In this document: one piece after another, positions 53,897-64,000 of the stretch
Numbering within the stretch: the stretch's first letter is position 1
How the letters are laid out: every line of letters begins with the position of its first letter
Assembly: GCA_039621445.1 (NCBI GenBank)
Contig: CP154955.1
Span: 13,095,000 to 13,158,999, forward strand
Source of the DNA: Euglena gracilis
Lineage: Eukaryota > Euglenida > Euglenophyceae > Euglenales
DNA length: 64,000 nt
Direction of reading: 5' to 3'
The notes under the pieces: generated by a model
Databases searched by the model: none
Seen by the model: only the letters and a program-made list of their open reading frames with translations
Told to the model about the DNA's origin: nothing
Position numbers and translations under genes: made by a program

Positions 53897-54664
53897 AATC
53901 AACTCCCCTGTCCCAAGCAACGAACGTGCAAGCTCCTTGCCCCGAGGACATTGACGTACGCGCCCTGGGGAAAGACTGGCTGCTTTGCGCCGGGTTCAAA
54001 GACGTCCAAATGTGTCTCTTAGCCGATCCCCCAGCTCATGTTGTCGCGACCTCCAGTGACTTCAATGAAATTCACTCCCCCGCTTCATAATGAGTAGGAT
54101 TTGAGATTGATGAGGATGGAATGATTTCAAATAGAAAACGTACACTTTCACACAAAGACGTCCACCAGGAGTGGAAATGCTTCTCCGGGGACGAACAACA
54201 ACGTCATTGCCTTCCTCGCATTCATTACATCAACGACTATGATGAAGTGTTGGAAGCAGGTAATCATTGCGATGTTCTTTCAATTATCATTTGCTTTTTG
54301 GCCGCACGTTGTCGCATGCGTCCCAATTTCCGCACCCAGGGCTGTGCTTGTTTATGACAAAGGTAATTACATTAATAATTATCAATAAGAACTAATAATA
54401 ATATCTCTGGCACTATCTTGTTTTTACCAGTTGTAGCCACAAACGCCGATGGCCTGAAAACTTCCAAAATTCAAAAAAAAAGGTATTTATAAAGGTATGT
54501 ATTGCTTCTGTATGGATTATGTACTGCTTCACGCGGACCTGGAATAAATGCGATACCCACCAACGGTTAGCTTTGCCACGGGTTGCAGCCGGCTACAAAG
54601 GCTGCAACCCGTCACACGCCGAATTTGCCTCCTGCCGCTGCTACCAGTTTCCGTTGTATTCACA

Positions 54665-54910
54665 ATGGCTTTTGAATCTCAATCTTCTGGCAGAGCGGTC
54701 ACAAGAAACACTCGAGATACAAAAGAGATTTTAGAAAAGGCCGGGGCTGTCGGTGGGTTCGAGATCGATGCCGAGTGGTTTTCGACCAACAGCTTCTGCA
54801 AGTTCCTGGCCGAGGAGAACTGCGCGGTTGGTTACAAAGCTATTACTCGGTTCCAGATTACTCACGTATTTAAACGCCAAATCACAACCTTCCACTCGGG
54901 TCGACCTTGA
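54665..54910 (+). CDS. Array unit 21 ORF (81 aa)
   Basis: Intact, upstream ATG at 54548. Protein identical to unit 20. Upstream AAACGCCGATGG variant at 54440. Confidence 0.33.
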   Translation: MAFESQSSGRAVTRNTRDTKEILEKAGAVGGFEIDAEWFSTNSFCKFLAEENCAVGYKAITRFQITHVFKRQITTFHSGRP

Positions 54911-55679
54911 AATCAACTCCCCTGTCCCAAGCAACGAACGTGCAAGCTCCTTGCCCCGAGGACATTGACGTACGCGCCCTGGGGAAAGACTGGCTGCTTT
55001 GCGCCGGGTTCAAAGACGTCCAAATGTGTCTCTTAGCCGATCCCCCAGCTCATGTTGTCGCGACCTCCAGTGACTTCAATGAAATTCACTCCCCCGCTTC
55101 ATAATGAGTAGGATTTGAGATTGATGAGGATGGAATGATTTCAAATAGAAAACGTACACTTTCACACAAAGACGTCCACCAGGAGTGGAAATGCTTCTCC
55201 GGGGACGAACAACAACGTCATTGCCTTCCTCGCATTCATTACATCAACGACTATGATGAAGTGTTGGAAGCAGGTAATCATTGCGATGTTCTTTCAATTA
55301 TCATTTGCTTTTTGGCCGCACGTTGTCGCATGCGTCCCAATTTCCGCACCCAGGGCTGTGCTTGTTTATGACAAAGGTAATTACATTAATAATTATCAAT
55401 AAGAACTAATAATAATATCTCTGGCACTATCTTGTTTTTACCAGTTGTAGCCACAAACGACGATGGCCTGAAAATCTTCCAAAATTCAAAAAAAAAGGTA
55501 TTTATAAAGGTATGTATTGCTTCTGTATGGATTATGTACTGCTTCACGCGGACCTGGAATAAATGCGATACCCACCAACGGTTAGCTTTGCCACGGGTTG
55601 CAGCCGGCTACAAAGGCTGCAACCCGTCACACGCCGAATTTGCCTCCTGCCGCTGCTACCAGTTTCCGTTGTATTCACA

Positions 55680-55925
55680 ATGGCTTTTGAATCTCAATCT
55701 TCTGGCAGAGCGGTCACAAGAAACACTCGAGATACAAAAGAGATTTTAGAAAAGGCCGGGGCTGTCGGTGGGTTCGAGATCGATGCCGAGTGGTTTTCGA
55801 CCAACAGCTTCTGCAAGTTCCTGGCCGAGGAGAACTGCGCGGTTGGTTACAAAGCTATTACTCGGTTCCAGATTACTCACGTATTTAAACGCCAAATCAC
55901 AACCTTCCACTCGGGTCGACCTTGA
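55680..55925 (+). CDS. Array unit 22 ORF (81 aa)
   Basis: Intact, upstream ATG at 55563. Protein identical to units 20 and 21. Confidence 0.33.
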   Translation: MAFESQSSGRAVTRNTRDTKEILEKAGAVGGFEIDAEWFSTNSFCKFLAEENCAVGYKAITRFQITHVFKRQITTFHSGRP

Positions 55926-56694
55926 AATCAACTCCCCTGTCCCAAGCAACGAACGTGCAAGCTCCTTGCCCCGAGGACATTGACGTACGCGCCCTGGGGA
56001 AAGACTGGCTGCTTTGCGCCGGGTTCAAAGACGTCCAAATGTGTCTCTTAGCCGATCCCCCAGCTCATGTTGTCGCGACCTCCAGTGACTTCAATGAAAT
56101 TCACTCCCCCGCTTCATAATGAGTAGGATTTGAGATTGATGAGGATGGAATGATTTCAAATAGAAAACGTACACTTTCACACAAAGACGTCCACCAGGAG
56201 TGGAAATGCTTCTCCGGGGACGAACAACAACGTCATTGCCTTCCTCGCATTCATTACATCAACGACTATGATGAAGTGTTGGAAGCAGGTAATCATTGCG
56301 ATGTTCTTTCAATTATCATTTGCTTTTTGGCCGCACGTTGTCGCATGCGTCCCAATTTCCGCACCCAGGGCTGTGCTTGTTTATGACAAAGGTAATTACA
56401 TTAATAATTATCAATAAGAACTAATAATAATATCTCTGGCACTATCTTGTTTTTACCAGTTGTAGCCACAAACGACGATGGCCTGAAAACCTTCCAAAAT
56501 TCAAAAAAAAAGGTATTTATAAAGGTATGTATTGCTTCTGTATGGATTATGTACTGCTTCACGCGGACCTGGAATAAATGCGATACCCACCAACGGTTAG
56601 CTTTGCCACGGGTTGCAGCCGGCTACAAAGGCTGCAACCCGTCACACGCCGAATTTGCCTCCTGCCGCTGCTACCAGTTTCCGTTGTATTCACA

Positions 56695-56940
56695 ATGGCT
56701 TTTGAATCTCAATCTTCTGGCAGAGCGGTCACAAGAAACACTCGAGATACAAAAGAGATTTTAGAAAAGGCCGGGGCTGTCGGTGGGTTCGAGATCGACG
56801 CCGAGTGGTTTTCGACCAACAGCTTCTGCAAGTTCCTGGCCGAGGAGAACTGCGCGGTTGGTTACAGAGCTATTACTCGGTTCCAGATTGCTCACGTATT
56901 TAAACGCCAAATCACAACCTTCCGCTCGGGTCGACCTTGA
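56695..56940 (+). CDS. Array unit 23 ORF (81 aa)
   Basis: Intact, upstream ATG at 56578. Variants GYRAIT, TTFRSGRP, shared only with unit 24. Confidence 0.33.
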   Translation: MAFESQSSGRAVTRNTRDTKEILEKAGAVGGFEIDAEWFSTNSFCKFLAEENCAVGYRAITRFQIAHVFKRQITTFRSGRP

Positions 56941-57709
56941 AATCAAATCCCCTGTCCCAAGCAACGTACGTGCAAGCTCCTTGCCCCGAGGACATTGACG
57001 TATGCGCCCTGGGGAAAGACTGGCTGCTTTGCGCCGGGTTCAAAGACGTCCAAATGTGTCTCTTAGCCGATCCCCCAGCTCTTGTTGTCGCGACCTCCAG
57101 TGACTTCAATGAAATTCACTCCCCCGCTTCATAATGAGTAGGATTTGAGATTGATGAGGATGGAATGATTTCAAATAGAAAACATACACTTTCACACAAA
57201 GACGTCCACCAGGAGTGGAAATGCTTCTCCGGGGACGAACGACAACGTCATTGCCTTCCTCGCATTCATTACATCAACGACTATGATGAAAGTGTTGGAA
57301 AGCAGGTAATCATTGCGATGTTCTTTCAATTATCATTTGCTTTTTGGCCGCACGTTGTCGCATGCGTCCCAATTTGCACCCAGGGCTGTGCATGTTTATG
57401 ACAAAGGTAATTACATTAATAATTATCAATAAGAACTAATAATAATATCTCTGGCACTATCTTGTTTTTACCAGTTGTAGTCACAAACGACGATGGCCTG
57501 AAAACCTTCCAAAATTCAAAAAAAAAGGTATTTATAAAGGTATGTATTGCTTCTGTATGGATTATGTACTGCTTCACGCGGACCTGGAATAAATGCGATA
57601 CCCACCAACGGTTAGCTTTGCCACGGGTTGCAGCCGGCTACAAAGGCTGCAACCGGTCACACGCCGAATTTGCCTCCTGCCGCTGCTACCAGTTTCCGTT
57701 GTATTCACA

Positions 57710-57955
57710 ATGGCTTTTGAATCTCAATCTTCTGGCAGAGCGGTCACAAGAAACACTCGAGATACAAAAGAGATTTTAGAAAAGGCCGGGGCTGTCGGTG
57801 GGTTCGAGATCGACGCCGAGTGGTTTTCGACCAACAGCTTCTGCAAGTTCCTGGCCGAGGAGAACTGCGCGGTTGGTTACAGAGCTATTACTCGGTTCCA
57901 GATTGCTCACGTATTTAAACGCCAAATCACAACCTTCCGCTCGGGTCGACCTTGA
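57710..57955 (+). CDS. Array unit 24 ORF (81 aa)
   Basis: Intact, upstream ATG at 57593. Protein identical to unit 23, so this pair looks like a recent duplication. The leader hairpin has one mismatch. Confidence 0.33.
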   Translation: MAFESQSSGRAVTRNTRDTKEILEKAGAVGGFEIDAEWFSTNSFCKFLAEENCAVGYRAITRFQIAHVFKRQITTFRSGRP

Positions 57956-58719
57956 AATCAAATCCCCTGTCCCAAGCAACGTACGTGCAAGCTCCTTGCC
58001 CCGAGGACATTGACGTATGCGCCCTGGGGAAAGACTGGCTGCTTTGCGCCGGGTTCAAAGACGTCCAAATGTGTCTCTTAGCCGATCCCCCAGCTCTTGT
58101 TGTCGCGACCTCCAGTGACTTCAATGAAATTCACTCCCCCGCTTCATAATGAGTAGGATTTGAGATTGATGAGGATGGAATGATTTCAAATAGAAAACAT
58201 ACACTTTCACACAAAGACGTCCAGCAGGAGTGGAAATGCTTCTCCGGGGACGAACGACAACGTCATTGCCTTCCTCGCATTCATTACATCAACGACTATG
58301 ATGAAATGTTGGAAACAGGTAATCATTGCGATGTTCTTTCAATTATCAGTTTGCTTTTTGGCCGCACGTTGTCGCATGCGTCCCAATTTTTGCACCCAGG
58401 GCTGTGCATGTTTATGACAAAGGTAATTACATTAATAACTATCAATAAGAACTAATAATAATATCTCTGGCACTATCTTGTTTTTACCAGTTATAGCCAC
58501 AAAGGACGATGGCCTGAAAATCTTCCAAAATTCAAAAAAAAGGGTATTTATAAAGGTATGTATTGATTCTGTATGGATTATGTACCGCTTCACACGGAAT
58601 AAATGCGATACCCACCAACGGTTAGCTTTGCCACGGGTTGCAGCCAGCTACGAAGGCTGCAACCCGTCACACACCGAATTTGCCTCCTGCCGCTGCTGTC
58701 AGTTTCCGTTGTATTCACA

Positions 58720-58965
58720 ATGGCTTTTGAATCTCAACCTCCTGGCAGAGCGGTCACAAGAAACACTCGAGATACAAAAGAGATTTTAGAAAAGGCCGGG
58801 GCTGTCGGTGGGTTCGAGATCGACGCCGAGTGGTTTTCGACCAACAGCTTCTGCAAGTTCCTGGCCGAGGAGAACTGCGCGGTTGGTTACAAAGCTATTA
58901 CTCGGTTCCAGATTACTCACGTATTTAAATGCCAAATCACAACCTTCCACTCGAGTGGACCTTGA
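58720..58965 (+). CDS. Array unit 25 ORF (81 aa), last full unit
   Basis: Intact, upstream ATG at 58603. Variants QPPGRAV, TTFHSSGP. The most diverged full unit, as expected at an array edge. Confidence 0.33.
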   Translation: MAFESQPPGRAVTRNTRDTKEILEKAGAVGGFEIDAEWFSTNSFCKFLAEENCAVGYKAITRFQITHVFKCQITTFHSSGP

Positions 58966-59739
58966 AATCAACTCCCCTGTCCCAAGCAACGAACGTGCAA
59001 GCTCCTTGCCCCGAGGACATTGACGTACGCGCCCTGGGGAAAGACTGGCTGTTTTGCGCCGGGTTCAAAGACGTCGAAATGTGTCTCTTAGCCGATCCCC
59101 CAGCTCTTGTTGTCACAACCTCCAGTGACTTCAATGAAATTCATTCCCCCGCTTCATAATGAGTAGGATTTGAGATTGACGAGGATGGAATGATTTCAAA
59201 TAGAAAACGTACACTTTCACACAAAGACGTCCAGCAGGAGTGGAAATGCTTCTCCGGGGACGAACAACACCGTCATTGCCTTCCTCGCATTCATTTCATC
59301 AACAACAATGATGAAGTGTTGGAAGCAGGTAATCATTGCGATGTTCTTTCAATTATCAGTTTGCTTCTTGGCCGCACGTTGTCGCATGCGTCCCAATTTC
59401 CGCACCCAGGGCTGTGCTTGTTAATTATTCAATTTAATAATGTCTCTGGTACTATCTTTTTACCAGTTGTAGCCACAAAACGATGGTGGGCTGAAAATAT
59501 TCAAAAATACAAAAAAAGCTGATTCGTGCAGAATTGGAATGAATGTGAAACCCACCAACAGTTAGCTTTTCCGCCAGGGATTTTGCTTTCTCCTCGGTGG
59601 TTTTGCAATTTCAAGTCGAAAAAATTTCAACAACTTTTTTGACACCTGTGCGACCTTTTGGTGGGCCAAAAAACTTTGCAAAAAGAACACGGTTAAACAC
59701 CCACAATTTAAACCCCCAAACATCGGTTTCCCTTATTGT

Positions 59740-59885
59740 GTGTATATATATATATATATATATTTCTATATACGTATCATCTACGAATTATACACGTATA
59801 TAGACATTGTCATACATACATATATGTATATATATACATACAAATATATACATATATATACATATATATACATATATATACATAT
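59740..59885. repeat. TA/CATA microsatellite in macro-repeat 1
   Basis: TATATATA then CATATATATA words. The counterpart is at 62288-62450. Confidence 0.9.
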
Positions 59886-60050
59886 CATCATTGATGCAAC
59901 ATTAAAATATGACAGCAAAATAAACAACAACATCAACTATGATGATGATCTTAATTATACACATAATTGGTGTTGTAATAATCATAAATTTGAGAATTCA
60001 TGAAAACAATGAGCCAAATTAAACCCTAGACAACCACCTCCAAGTCGAGC

Positions 60051-60480
60051 ATGCTGCTTCAGTTGAATAAAACACTCCGGATAAGCAGACTTTATGATCA
60101 CATATGTGTGAATGTGCATAAAACACATGTACATTGCAAACATACACATACATTTTGGTATGTTGGTGACACCCACTGCCACCCACAGAGGTCAACTGAC
60201 TCTGATATGTTGAGCCTCTGGGACAGCTTCGATGTAAAAATGTGCCCCGCCAACGTGCCTTTAGACATGGAGGTGCTGTCTCACGAAGTGTGGGAAGAGG
60301 TCGCGGGGGAGAGGCTGCTCATGAGGACCAACCACCATCTGTCGGTGTATCACGACAATTCAAGGTTGTTCAACTGGTACCTGAACAGCGTCGAACTTCG
60401 AGGGGTTCAACGGGAAAGAGATGACTGTGTTGCACATTGCCATTGTAGCGGGGACCGTAGCTTTCTCTGACGCGTTAGCC
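60051..60480 (+). pseudogene. Ankyrin-like gene fragment in macro-repeat 1
   Basis: The frame from 60051 (139 codons) includes VLSHEVWEEVAGERLL, HHLSVYHDNSRLFNWYLN and SVELRG. A one-base frame change there leads into FNGKEMTVLHIAIVAGTVAF and SDALASTLRAMGGVRG. The G.EMTVLHIA...G pattern resembles the first helix pair of an ankyrin repeat. The second frame then runs into the array-unit leader. Inference: remnant of a host gene fused to satellite sequence. Confidence 0.4.
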
Positions 60481-60604
60481 AGCACCCTACGCGCGATGGG
60501 CGGAGTTCGTGGGTGCATGCCAACGCAGCCGGCTGCGAGGGCTGCAACCCGTCACACGTCGAATTTGCCTCCTGCCGCTGCTACCAGTTTCCGTTGTATT
60601 CACA

Positions 60605-60619
60605 ATGGATTTTGAGTAG
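60605..60619 (+). pseudogene. Broken array-unit ORF in macro-repeat 1
   Basis: ATGGATTTTGAGTAG: the homologous start is followed by a stop at codon 5. One base is lost further on (about 60678) and three are gained in GCGAAGAAATGG. Homology to the unit continues to about 60895. Confidence 0.75.
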
Positions 60620-62287
60620 CAATCTGCTGGCAGAGCGGTCACAAGAAACACTCGAGATACAAAAGAGAATTTAGAAAAGCCGGGACTGTCAGTGGCTTCA
60701 AGATTGACGCGAAGAAATGGTTTCCGACCGACCGCTTCTGCGAGTTCCTGGCCGAGGAGAATTGTGCGGTTGGTTGCAAATACATTACTCGGTTCCAGAT
60801 TACTCACGTATTTAAACGCCAGATCACAACCTTCCACTCGGGTCGACCTTGAAATCAAATCCCCTCTCCCAAGCAGCGCACATGCCAAGTAGCTCCCTGC
60901 CCTGAGGCAATGGCGCTGATTAGACAAGGGTGGTAGGACGGCTCTCAAACAAACTGTGCACCGCTGGCGGCACAGCGACTGGTGCTGATCATAATTATTC
61001 TTTGGTTTCTGACGTGTTTCTGAAGAGATGTTATGTGATATGTTTCCTTCGACCTGCTGCCAAATATTTACCAGGACTATTCCGAGCTTCCTCGGTCGCC
61101 CAGGAAGAGAATCCCACATGCTGTGTTTGCTGTTTGGGGGCAGCCTGCTGCCCGGGCCAGCCATGCTTGGAATTGAACCAAGAAGGTATTCATTTGCATT
61201 TTTTTACTTTTTGGAAAGCACAATTCTAGTTGTGGGCTGTGTGTGCCGCGGTCGAGAAAAATATTTGTGACAAGGAGTGATCTGTTTTGGAATGTATTTC
61301 AATTTTACAGTGCGTTTTGAATAACGCCACACCAACATTTCGATAATTTGTTTCATCCCTGCATCAAATATCAAATCTGGTGCCACACCAGAGTTGTTTT
61401 GTTTTGCACCACGTCCTCACAGCAGAAAAATTGCTTGTTTTGTACCCTGTCTGTTGTCAAAGAAAATCTGTCAGTATTCTGACGGCCATAACAAAGAAGG
61501 TTGTTTCAAACACCACGCCAAAGAAGCTTGCTTGCGTCGCAGCACCGTATTATTATCGAGAAAAAAAATGCCGAAACTATGCGGAAAAATGCGGAAAAAT
61601 GCAGAAATTATGCGGAAATTATTCGGGAAAAAATGCGTAAAATATGTGCCGGGTTCAAAGACGTCCAAATGCTTCTCTTAGCCGATCCCCCAGCTCTTGT
61701 TGTCACGACCTGCAGTGACTTCAATGAAATTCACTCCCCCACTTCATAATGAGTAGGATTTGAGATTGATGAGCATGGAATGATTTCAAATAGAAAACGT
61801 ACACTTTCACACAAAGACGTCCAGCAGGAGTGGAAATGCTTCTCCGGGGACGAACAACACCGTCATTGCCTTCCTCGCATTCATTTCATCAACGACAATG
61901 ATGAAGTGTTGGAAGCAGGTAATCATTGCGATGTCCTTTAAATTATCAGTTTTGTTTTTCGGCCGCACGTTGTCGCATGCGTCCCAATTTCCGCACCCAG
62001 GGCTGTGCTTGCTAATTATTCAATTTAATAATGTCTCTGGTACTATCTTTTTACCAATTGTAGCCACAAAACGATGGTGGGCTGAAAATATTCAAAAATA
62101 CAAAAAAAGCTGATTCATGCAGAATTGGAATGAATGTGAAACCCACCAACAGTTAGCTTTTCCGCCAGGGATTTCGCTTTCAACTTTTTTGACACCTGTG
62201 CGACCTTTTGGTGTGCCAAAAAACTTTGCAAAAGAACACGGTTAAACACCCAAAATGTAAACCCCCAAACATCGGTTTCCCTTATTG

Positions 62288-62396
62288 TGTATATATATAT
62301 TTCTATATATGTATCATCTACAAATTATACACGTATACAGACATTGTCATACATACATATATGTATATATATACATACATATATACATATATATAC

Positions 62397-62443
<47 letters not shown>

Positions 62444-62450
62444 CATATCA
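62288..62450. repeat. TA/CATA microsatellite in macro-repeat 2
   Basis: Longer than the copy-1 tract, showing length change since duplication. Confidence 0.9.
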
Positions 62451-62613
62451 TCATTGATGCAACATTAAAATATGACGGCAAAATAAACAACAACATCAAC
62501 AATGATGACGATCTTAATTATACACATAATTGGTGTTGTAATAATCATAAATTTGAGTTTTCATGAAAACAATGAGCCAAATTAAACCCTAGACAACCAC
62601 CTCCAAGTCGAGC

Positions 62614-63043
62614 ATGCTACTTCAGTTGAATAAAACACCTCGGATAAGCAGACTTTATGATCACATATGTATGAATGTGCATAAAACACATGTACATTGC
62701 AGACATATACATACATTTTGGTATGTTGGTGACACCCACTGCCACCCACAGAGGTCAACTGACTCTGATATGTTGAGCCTCTGGGACAGCTTCGATGTAA
62801 AAATGTGCCCCGCCAACGTGCCTTTAGAAATGGAGGTGCTGTCTCACGAAGTGTGGGAAGAGGTCGCGGGGGAGAGGCTGCTCATGAGGACCAACCACCA
62901 TCTGTCGGTGTATCACGACAATTCAAGGTTGTTCAACTGGTACCTGAACAGCGTCGAACTTCGAGGGGTTCAACGGGAAAGAGATGACTGTGTTGCACAT
63001 TGCCATTGTAGCGGGGACCGTAGCTTTCTCTGACGCGTTAGCC
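62614..63043 (+). pseudogene. Ankyrin-like gene fragment in macro-repeat 2
   Basis: Near-identical to the copy at 60051 (PLEMEV for PLDMEV), with the same frame change before FNGKEMTVLHIA. Confidence 0.4.
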
Positions 63044-63167
63044 AGCACCCTACGCGCGATGGGCGGAGTTCGTGGGTGCATGCCAACGCAGCCGGCTGCG
63101 AGGGCTGCAACCCGTCACACGTCGAATTTGCCTCCTGCCGCTGCTACCAGTTTCCGTTGTATTCACA

Positions 63168-63182
63168 ATGGATTTTGAGTAG
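63168..63182 (+). pseudogene. Broken array-unit ORF in macro-repeat 2
   Basis: Same early stop (ATGGATTTTGAGTAG) and same indels as at 60605, so the damage predates the macro-duplication. Confidence 0.75.
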
Positions 63183-64000
63183 CAATCTGCTGGCAGAGCG
63201 GTCACAAGAAACACTCGAGATACAAAAGAGAATTTAGAAAAGCCGGGACTGTCAGTGGCTTCAAGATTGACGCGAAGAAATGGTTTCCGACCGACCGCTT
63301 CTGCGAGTTCCTGGCCGAGGAGAATTGTGCGGTTGGTTGCAAATACATTACTCGGTTCCAGATTACTCACGTATTTAAACGCCAGATCACAACCTTCCAC
63401 TCGGGTCGACCTTGAAATCAAATCCCCTCTCCCAAGCAGCGCACATGCCAGGTAGCTCCCTGCCCTGAGGCAATGGCGCTGATTAGACAAGGGTGGTAGG
63501 ACGGCTCTCAAACAAACTGTGCACCGCTGGCGGCACAGCGACTGGTGCTGATAATAATTATTCTTTGGTTTCTGACGTGTTTCTGAAGAGATGTTATGTG
63601 ATATGTTTCCTTCGACCTGCTGCCAAATATTTATCAGGACTATTCCGAGCTTCCTCGGTCGCCCAGGAAGAGAATCCCACATGCTGTGTTTGCTGTTTGG
63701 GGGCAGCCTGCTGCCCGGGCCAGCCATGCTTGGAATTGAACCAAGAAGGTATTCATTTGCATTTTTTTACTTTTTGGAAAGCACAATTCTAGTTGTGGGC
63801 TGTGTGTGCCGCGGTCGAGAAAAATATTTGTGACAAGGAGTGATCTGTTTTGGAATGTATTTCAATTTTACAGTGCATTTTGAATAACGCCACACCAACA
63901 TTTCGATAATTTGTTTCATCCCTGCATCAAATATCAAATCTGGTGCCACACCAGAGTTGTTTTGCACCACGTCCTCACAGCAGAAAAATTGCTTGTTTTG

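Larger units (their letters stand above)
34183..59515 (+). repeat. Tandem array of 25 units of about 1.0 kb
   Basis: The 81-codon ORF (or its remnant) starts at 34716, 35685, 36698, 37667, 38687, 39654, 40621, 41634, 42650, 43666, 44678, 45694, 46706, about 47723, 48738, 49590, 50607, 51620, 52635, 53651, 54665, 55680, 56695, 57710 and 58720. Spacing is 1010-1020 or 967-969 bases, once 852. Neighbouring units are nearly identical. The shorter class lacks about 48 bases between CATTGCCT and GGTAATCATTG. All units point the same way. Confidence 0.97.
59161..61750 (+). repeat. Macro-repeat copy 1 (about 2.6 kb)
   Basis: Order: diverged first part of an array unit (59190-59515), T/A-rich DNA with TA/CATA microsatellite (59740-59885), ankyrin-like fragment (60050-60480), the unit's leader hairpin and a broken 81-codon ORF (60520-60900), about 750 bases of unique sequence, and the unit's second-frame segment (61650-61750). 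Copy 2 begins immediately after. Confidence 0.9.
61751..64000 (+). repeat. Macro-repeat copy 2, cut by window end
   Basis: Same order as copy 1, offset 2563 bases over most of its length, with a deletion of about 27 bases near 62180. Identity looks above 95% by eye, so the duplication is recent. Confidence 0.9.

Noticed and set aside
34782-58989. 67-codon minus-strand frames repeated in every unit
   Set aside because: Shadow of the 81-codon ORF on the opposite strand. No TATA-like box or leader on that strand.
34183-59515. CRISPR array or bacterial repeat
   Set aside because: Units are about 1 kb and nearly identical throughout, without short repeats and unique spacers. The surroundings are eukaryotic.
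60487-61164. 225-codon minus-strand frame (and twin at 63050-63727)
   Set aside because: It is antisense to the array-unit ORF and leader, and its codons mirror the plus-strand frame. Its array counterparts are cut to 67 codons. No motif or splice support.
61130-61190. tRNA-like GGAATTGAACCAAG segment
   Set aside because: No acceptor stem or anticodon arm can be folded around it.

Overview
The window is eukaryotic nuclear DNA, most likely from a unicellular alga or other protist. Genes are split into many short GC-rich exons (about 60-140 bases) with GT-AG introns. Between exons lie microsatellites, homopolymeric G/C tracts, hairpin-forming repeats and long satellite-like arrays. Nothing looks bacterial: there are no operons, no packed ORFs and no CRISPR. 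The species cannot be fixed from the sequence alone.

Region 1 (1-33.6 kb). A plus-strand gene ends at the left edge in a Gln/His-rich terminal exon (92-386). Two paralogous minus-strand genes follow, head to tail. Gene B (about 25.9 kb down to 7.7 kb) starts with a signal peptide. It continues with Cys-rich modules, sushi-like exons, a module containing VFDNRS and FVDYW, and a C-terminal class 3 lipase domain. Six lipase exons join in one frame and carry GHSLGGA, GDPVPAFPP and a terminal SHRMLNYL. Gene A (5.12 kb down to about 3.76 kb) has four of the same N-terminal exons, but no lipase exon is visible before the plus-strand gene. The introns hold foldback elements, poly-C/poly-G palindromes, a 600-base CA tract and elements whose ends coincide with splice sites (introner-like). 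From 26 to 33.6 kb I recognise no gene with confidence.

Region 2 (34.2-59.5 kb). This is a tandem array of 25 near-identical units of about 1.0 kb. Each unit has a TATA-like box, a leader with a perfect 12-bp hairpin, an ATG ORF of 81 codons, a second reading frame that stays open in every unit, and a candidate 68-base intron. Copy-specific markers show higher-order (dimer and 5-mer) organisation. Two copies are visibly broken in the 81-codon ORF. Differences among copies are mostly amino-acid changing, so I cannot say whether this is an amplified gene family or a satellite that carries an old gene.

Region 3 (59.2-64.0 kb). A larger macro-repeat of about 2.6 kb occurs nearly twice and runs off the right edge. 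It combines diverged pieces of the array unit with an ankyrin-like gene fragment, a TA/CATA microsatellite and about 750 bases of unique sequence. The ankyrin-like fragment also flanks the array on its left (33.7-34.0 kb), so the array appears to have expanded inside an older repeated locus.
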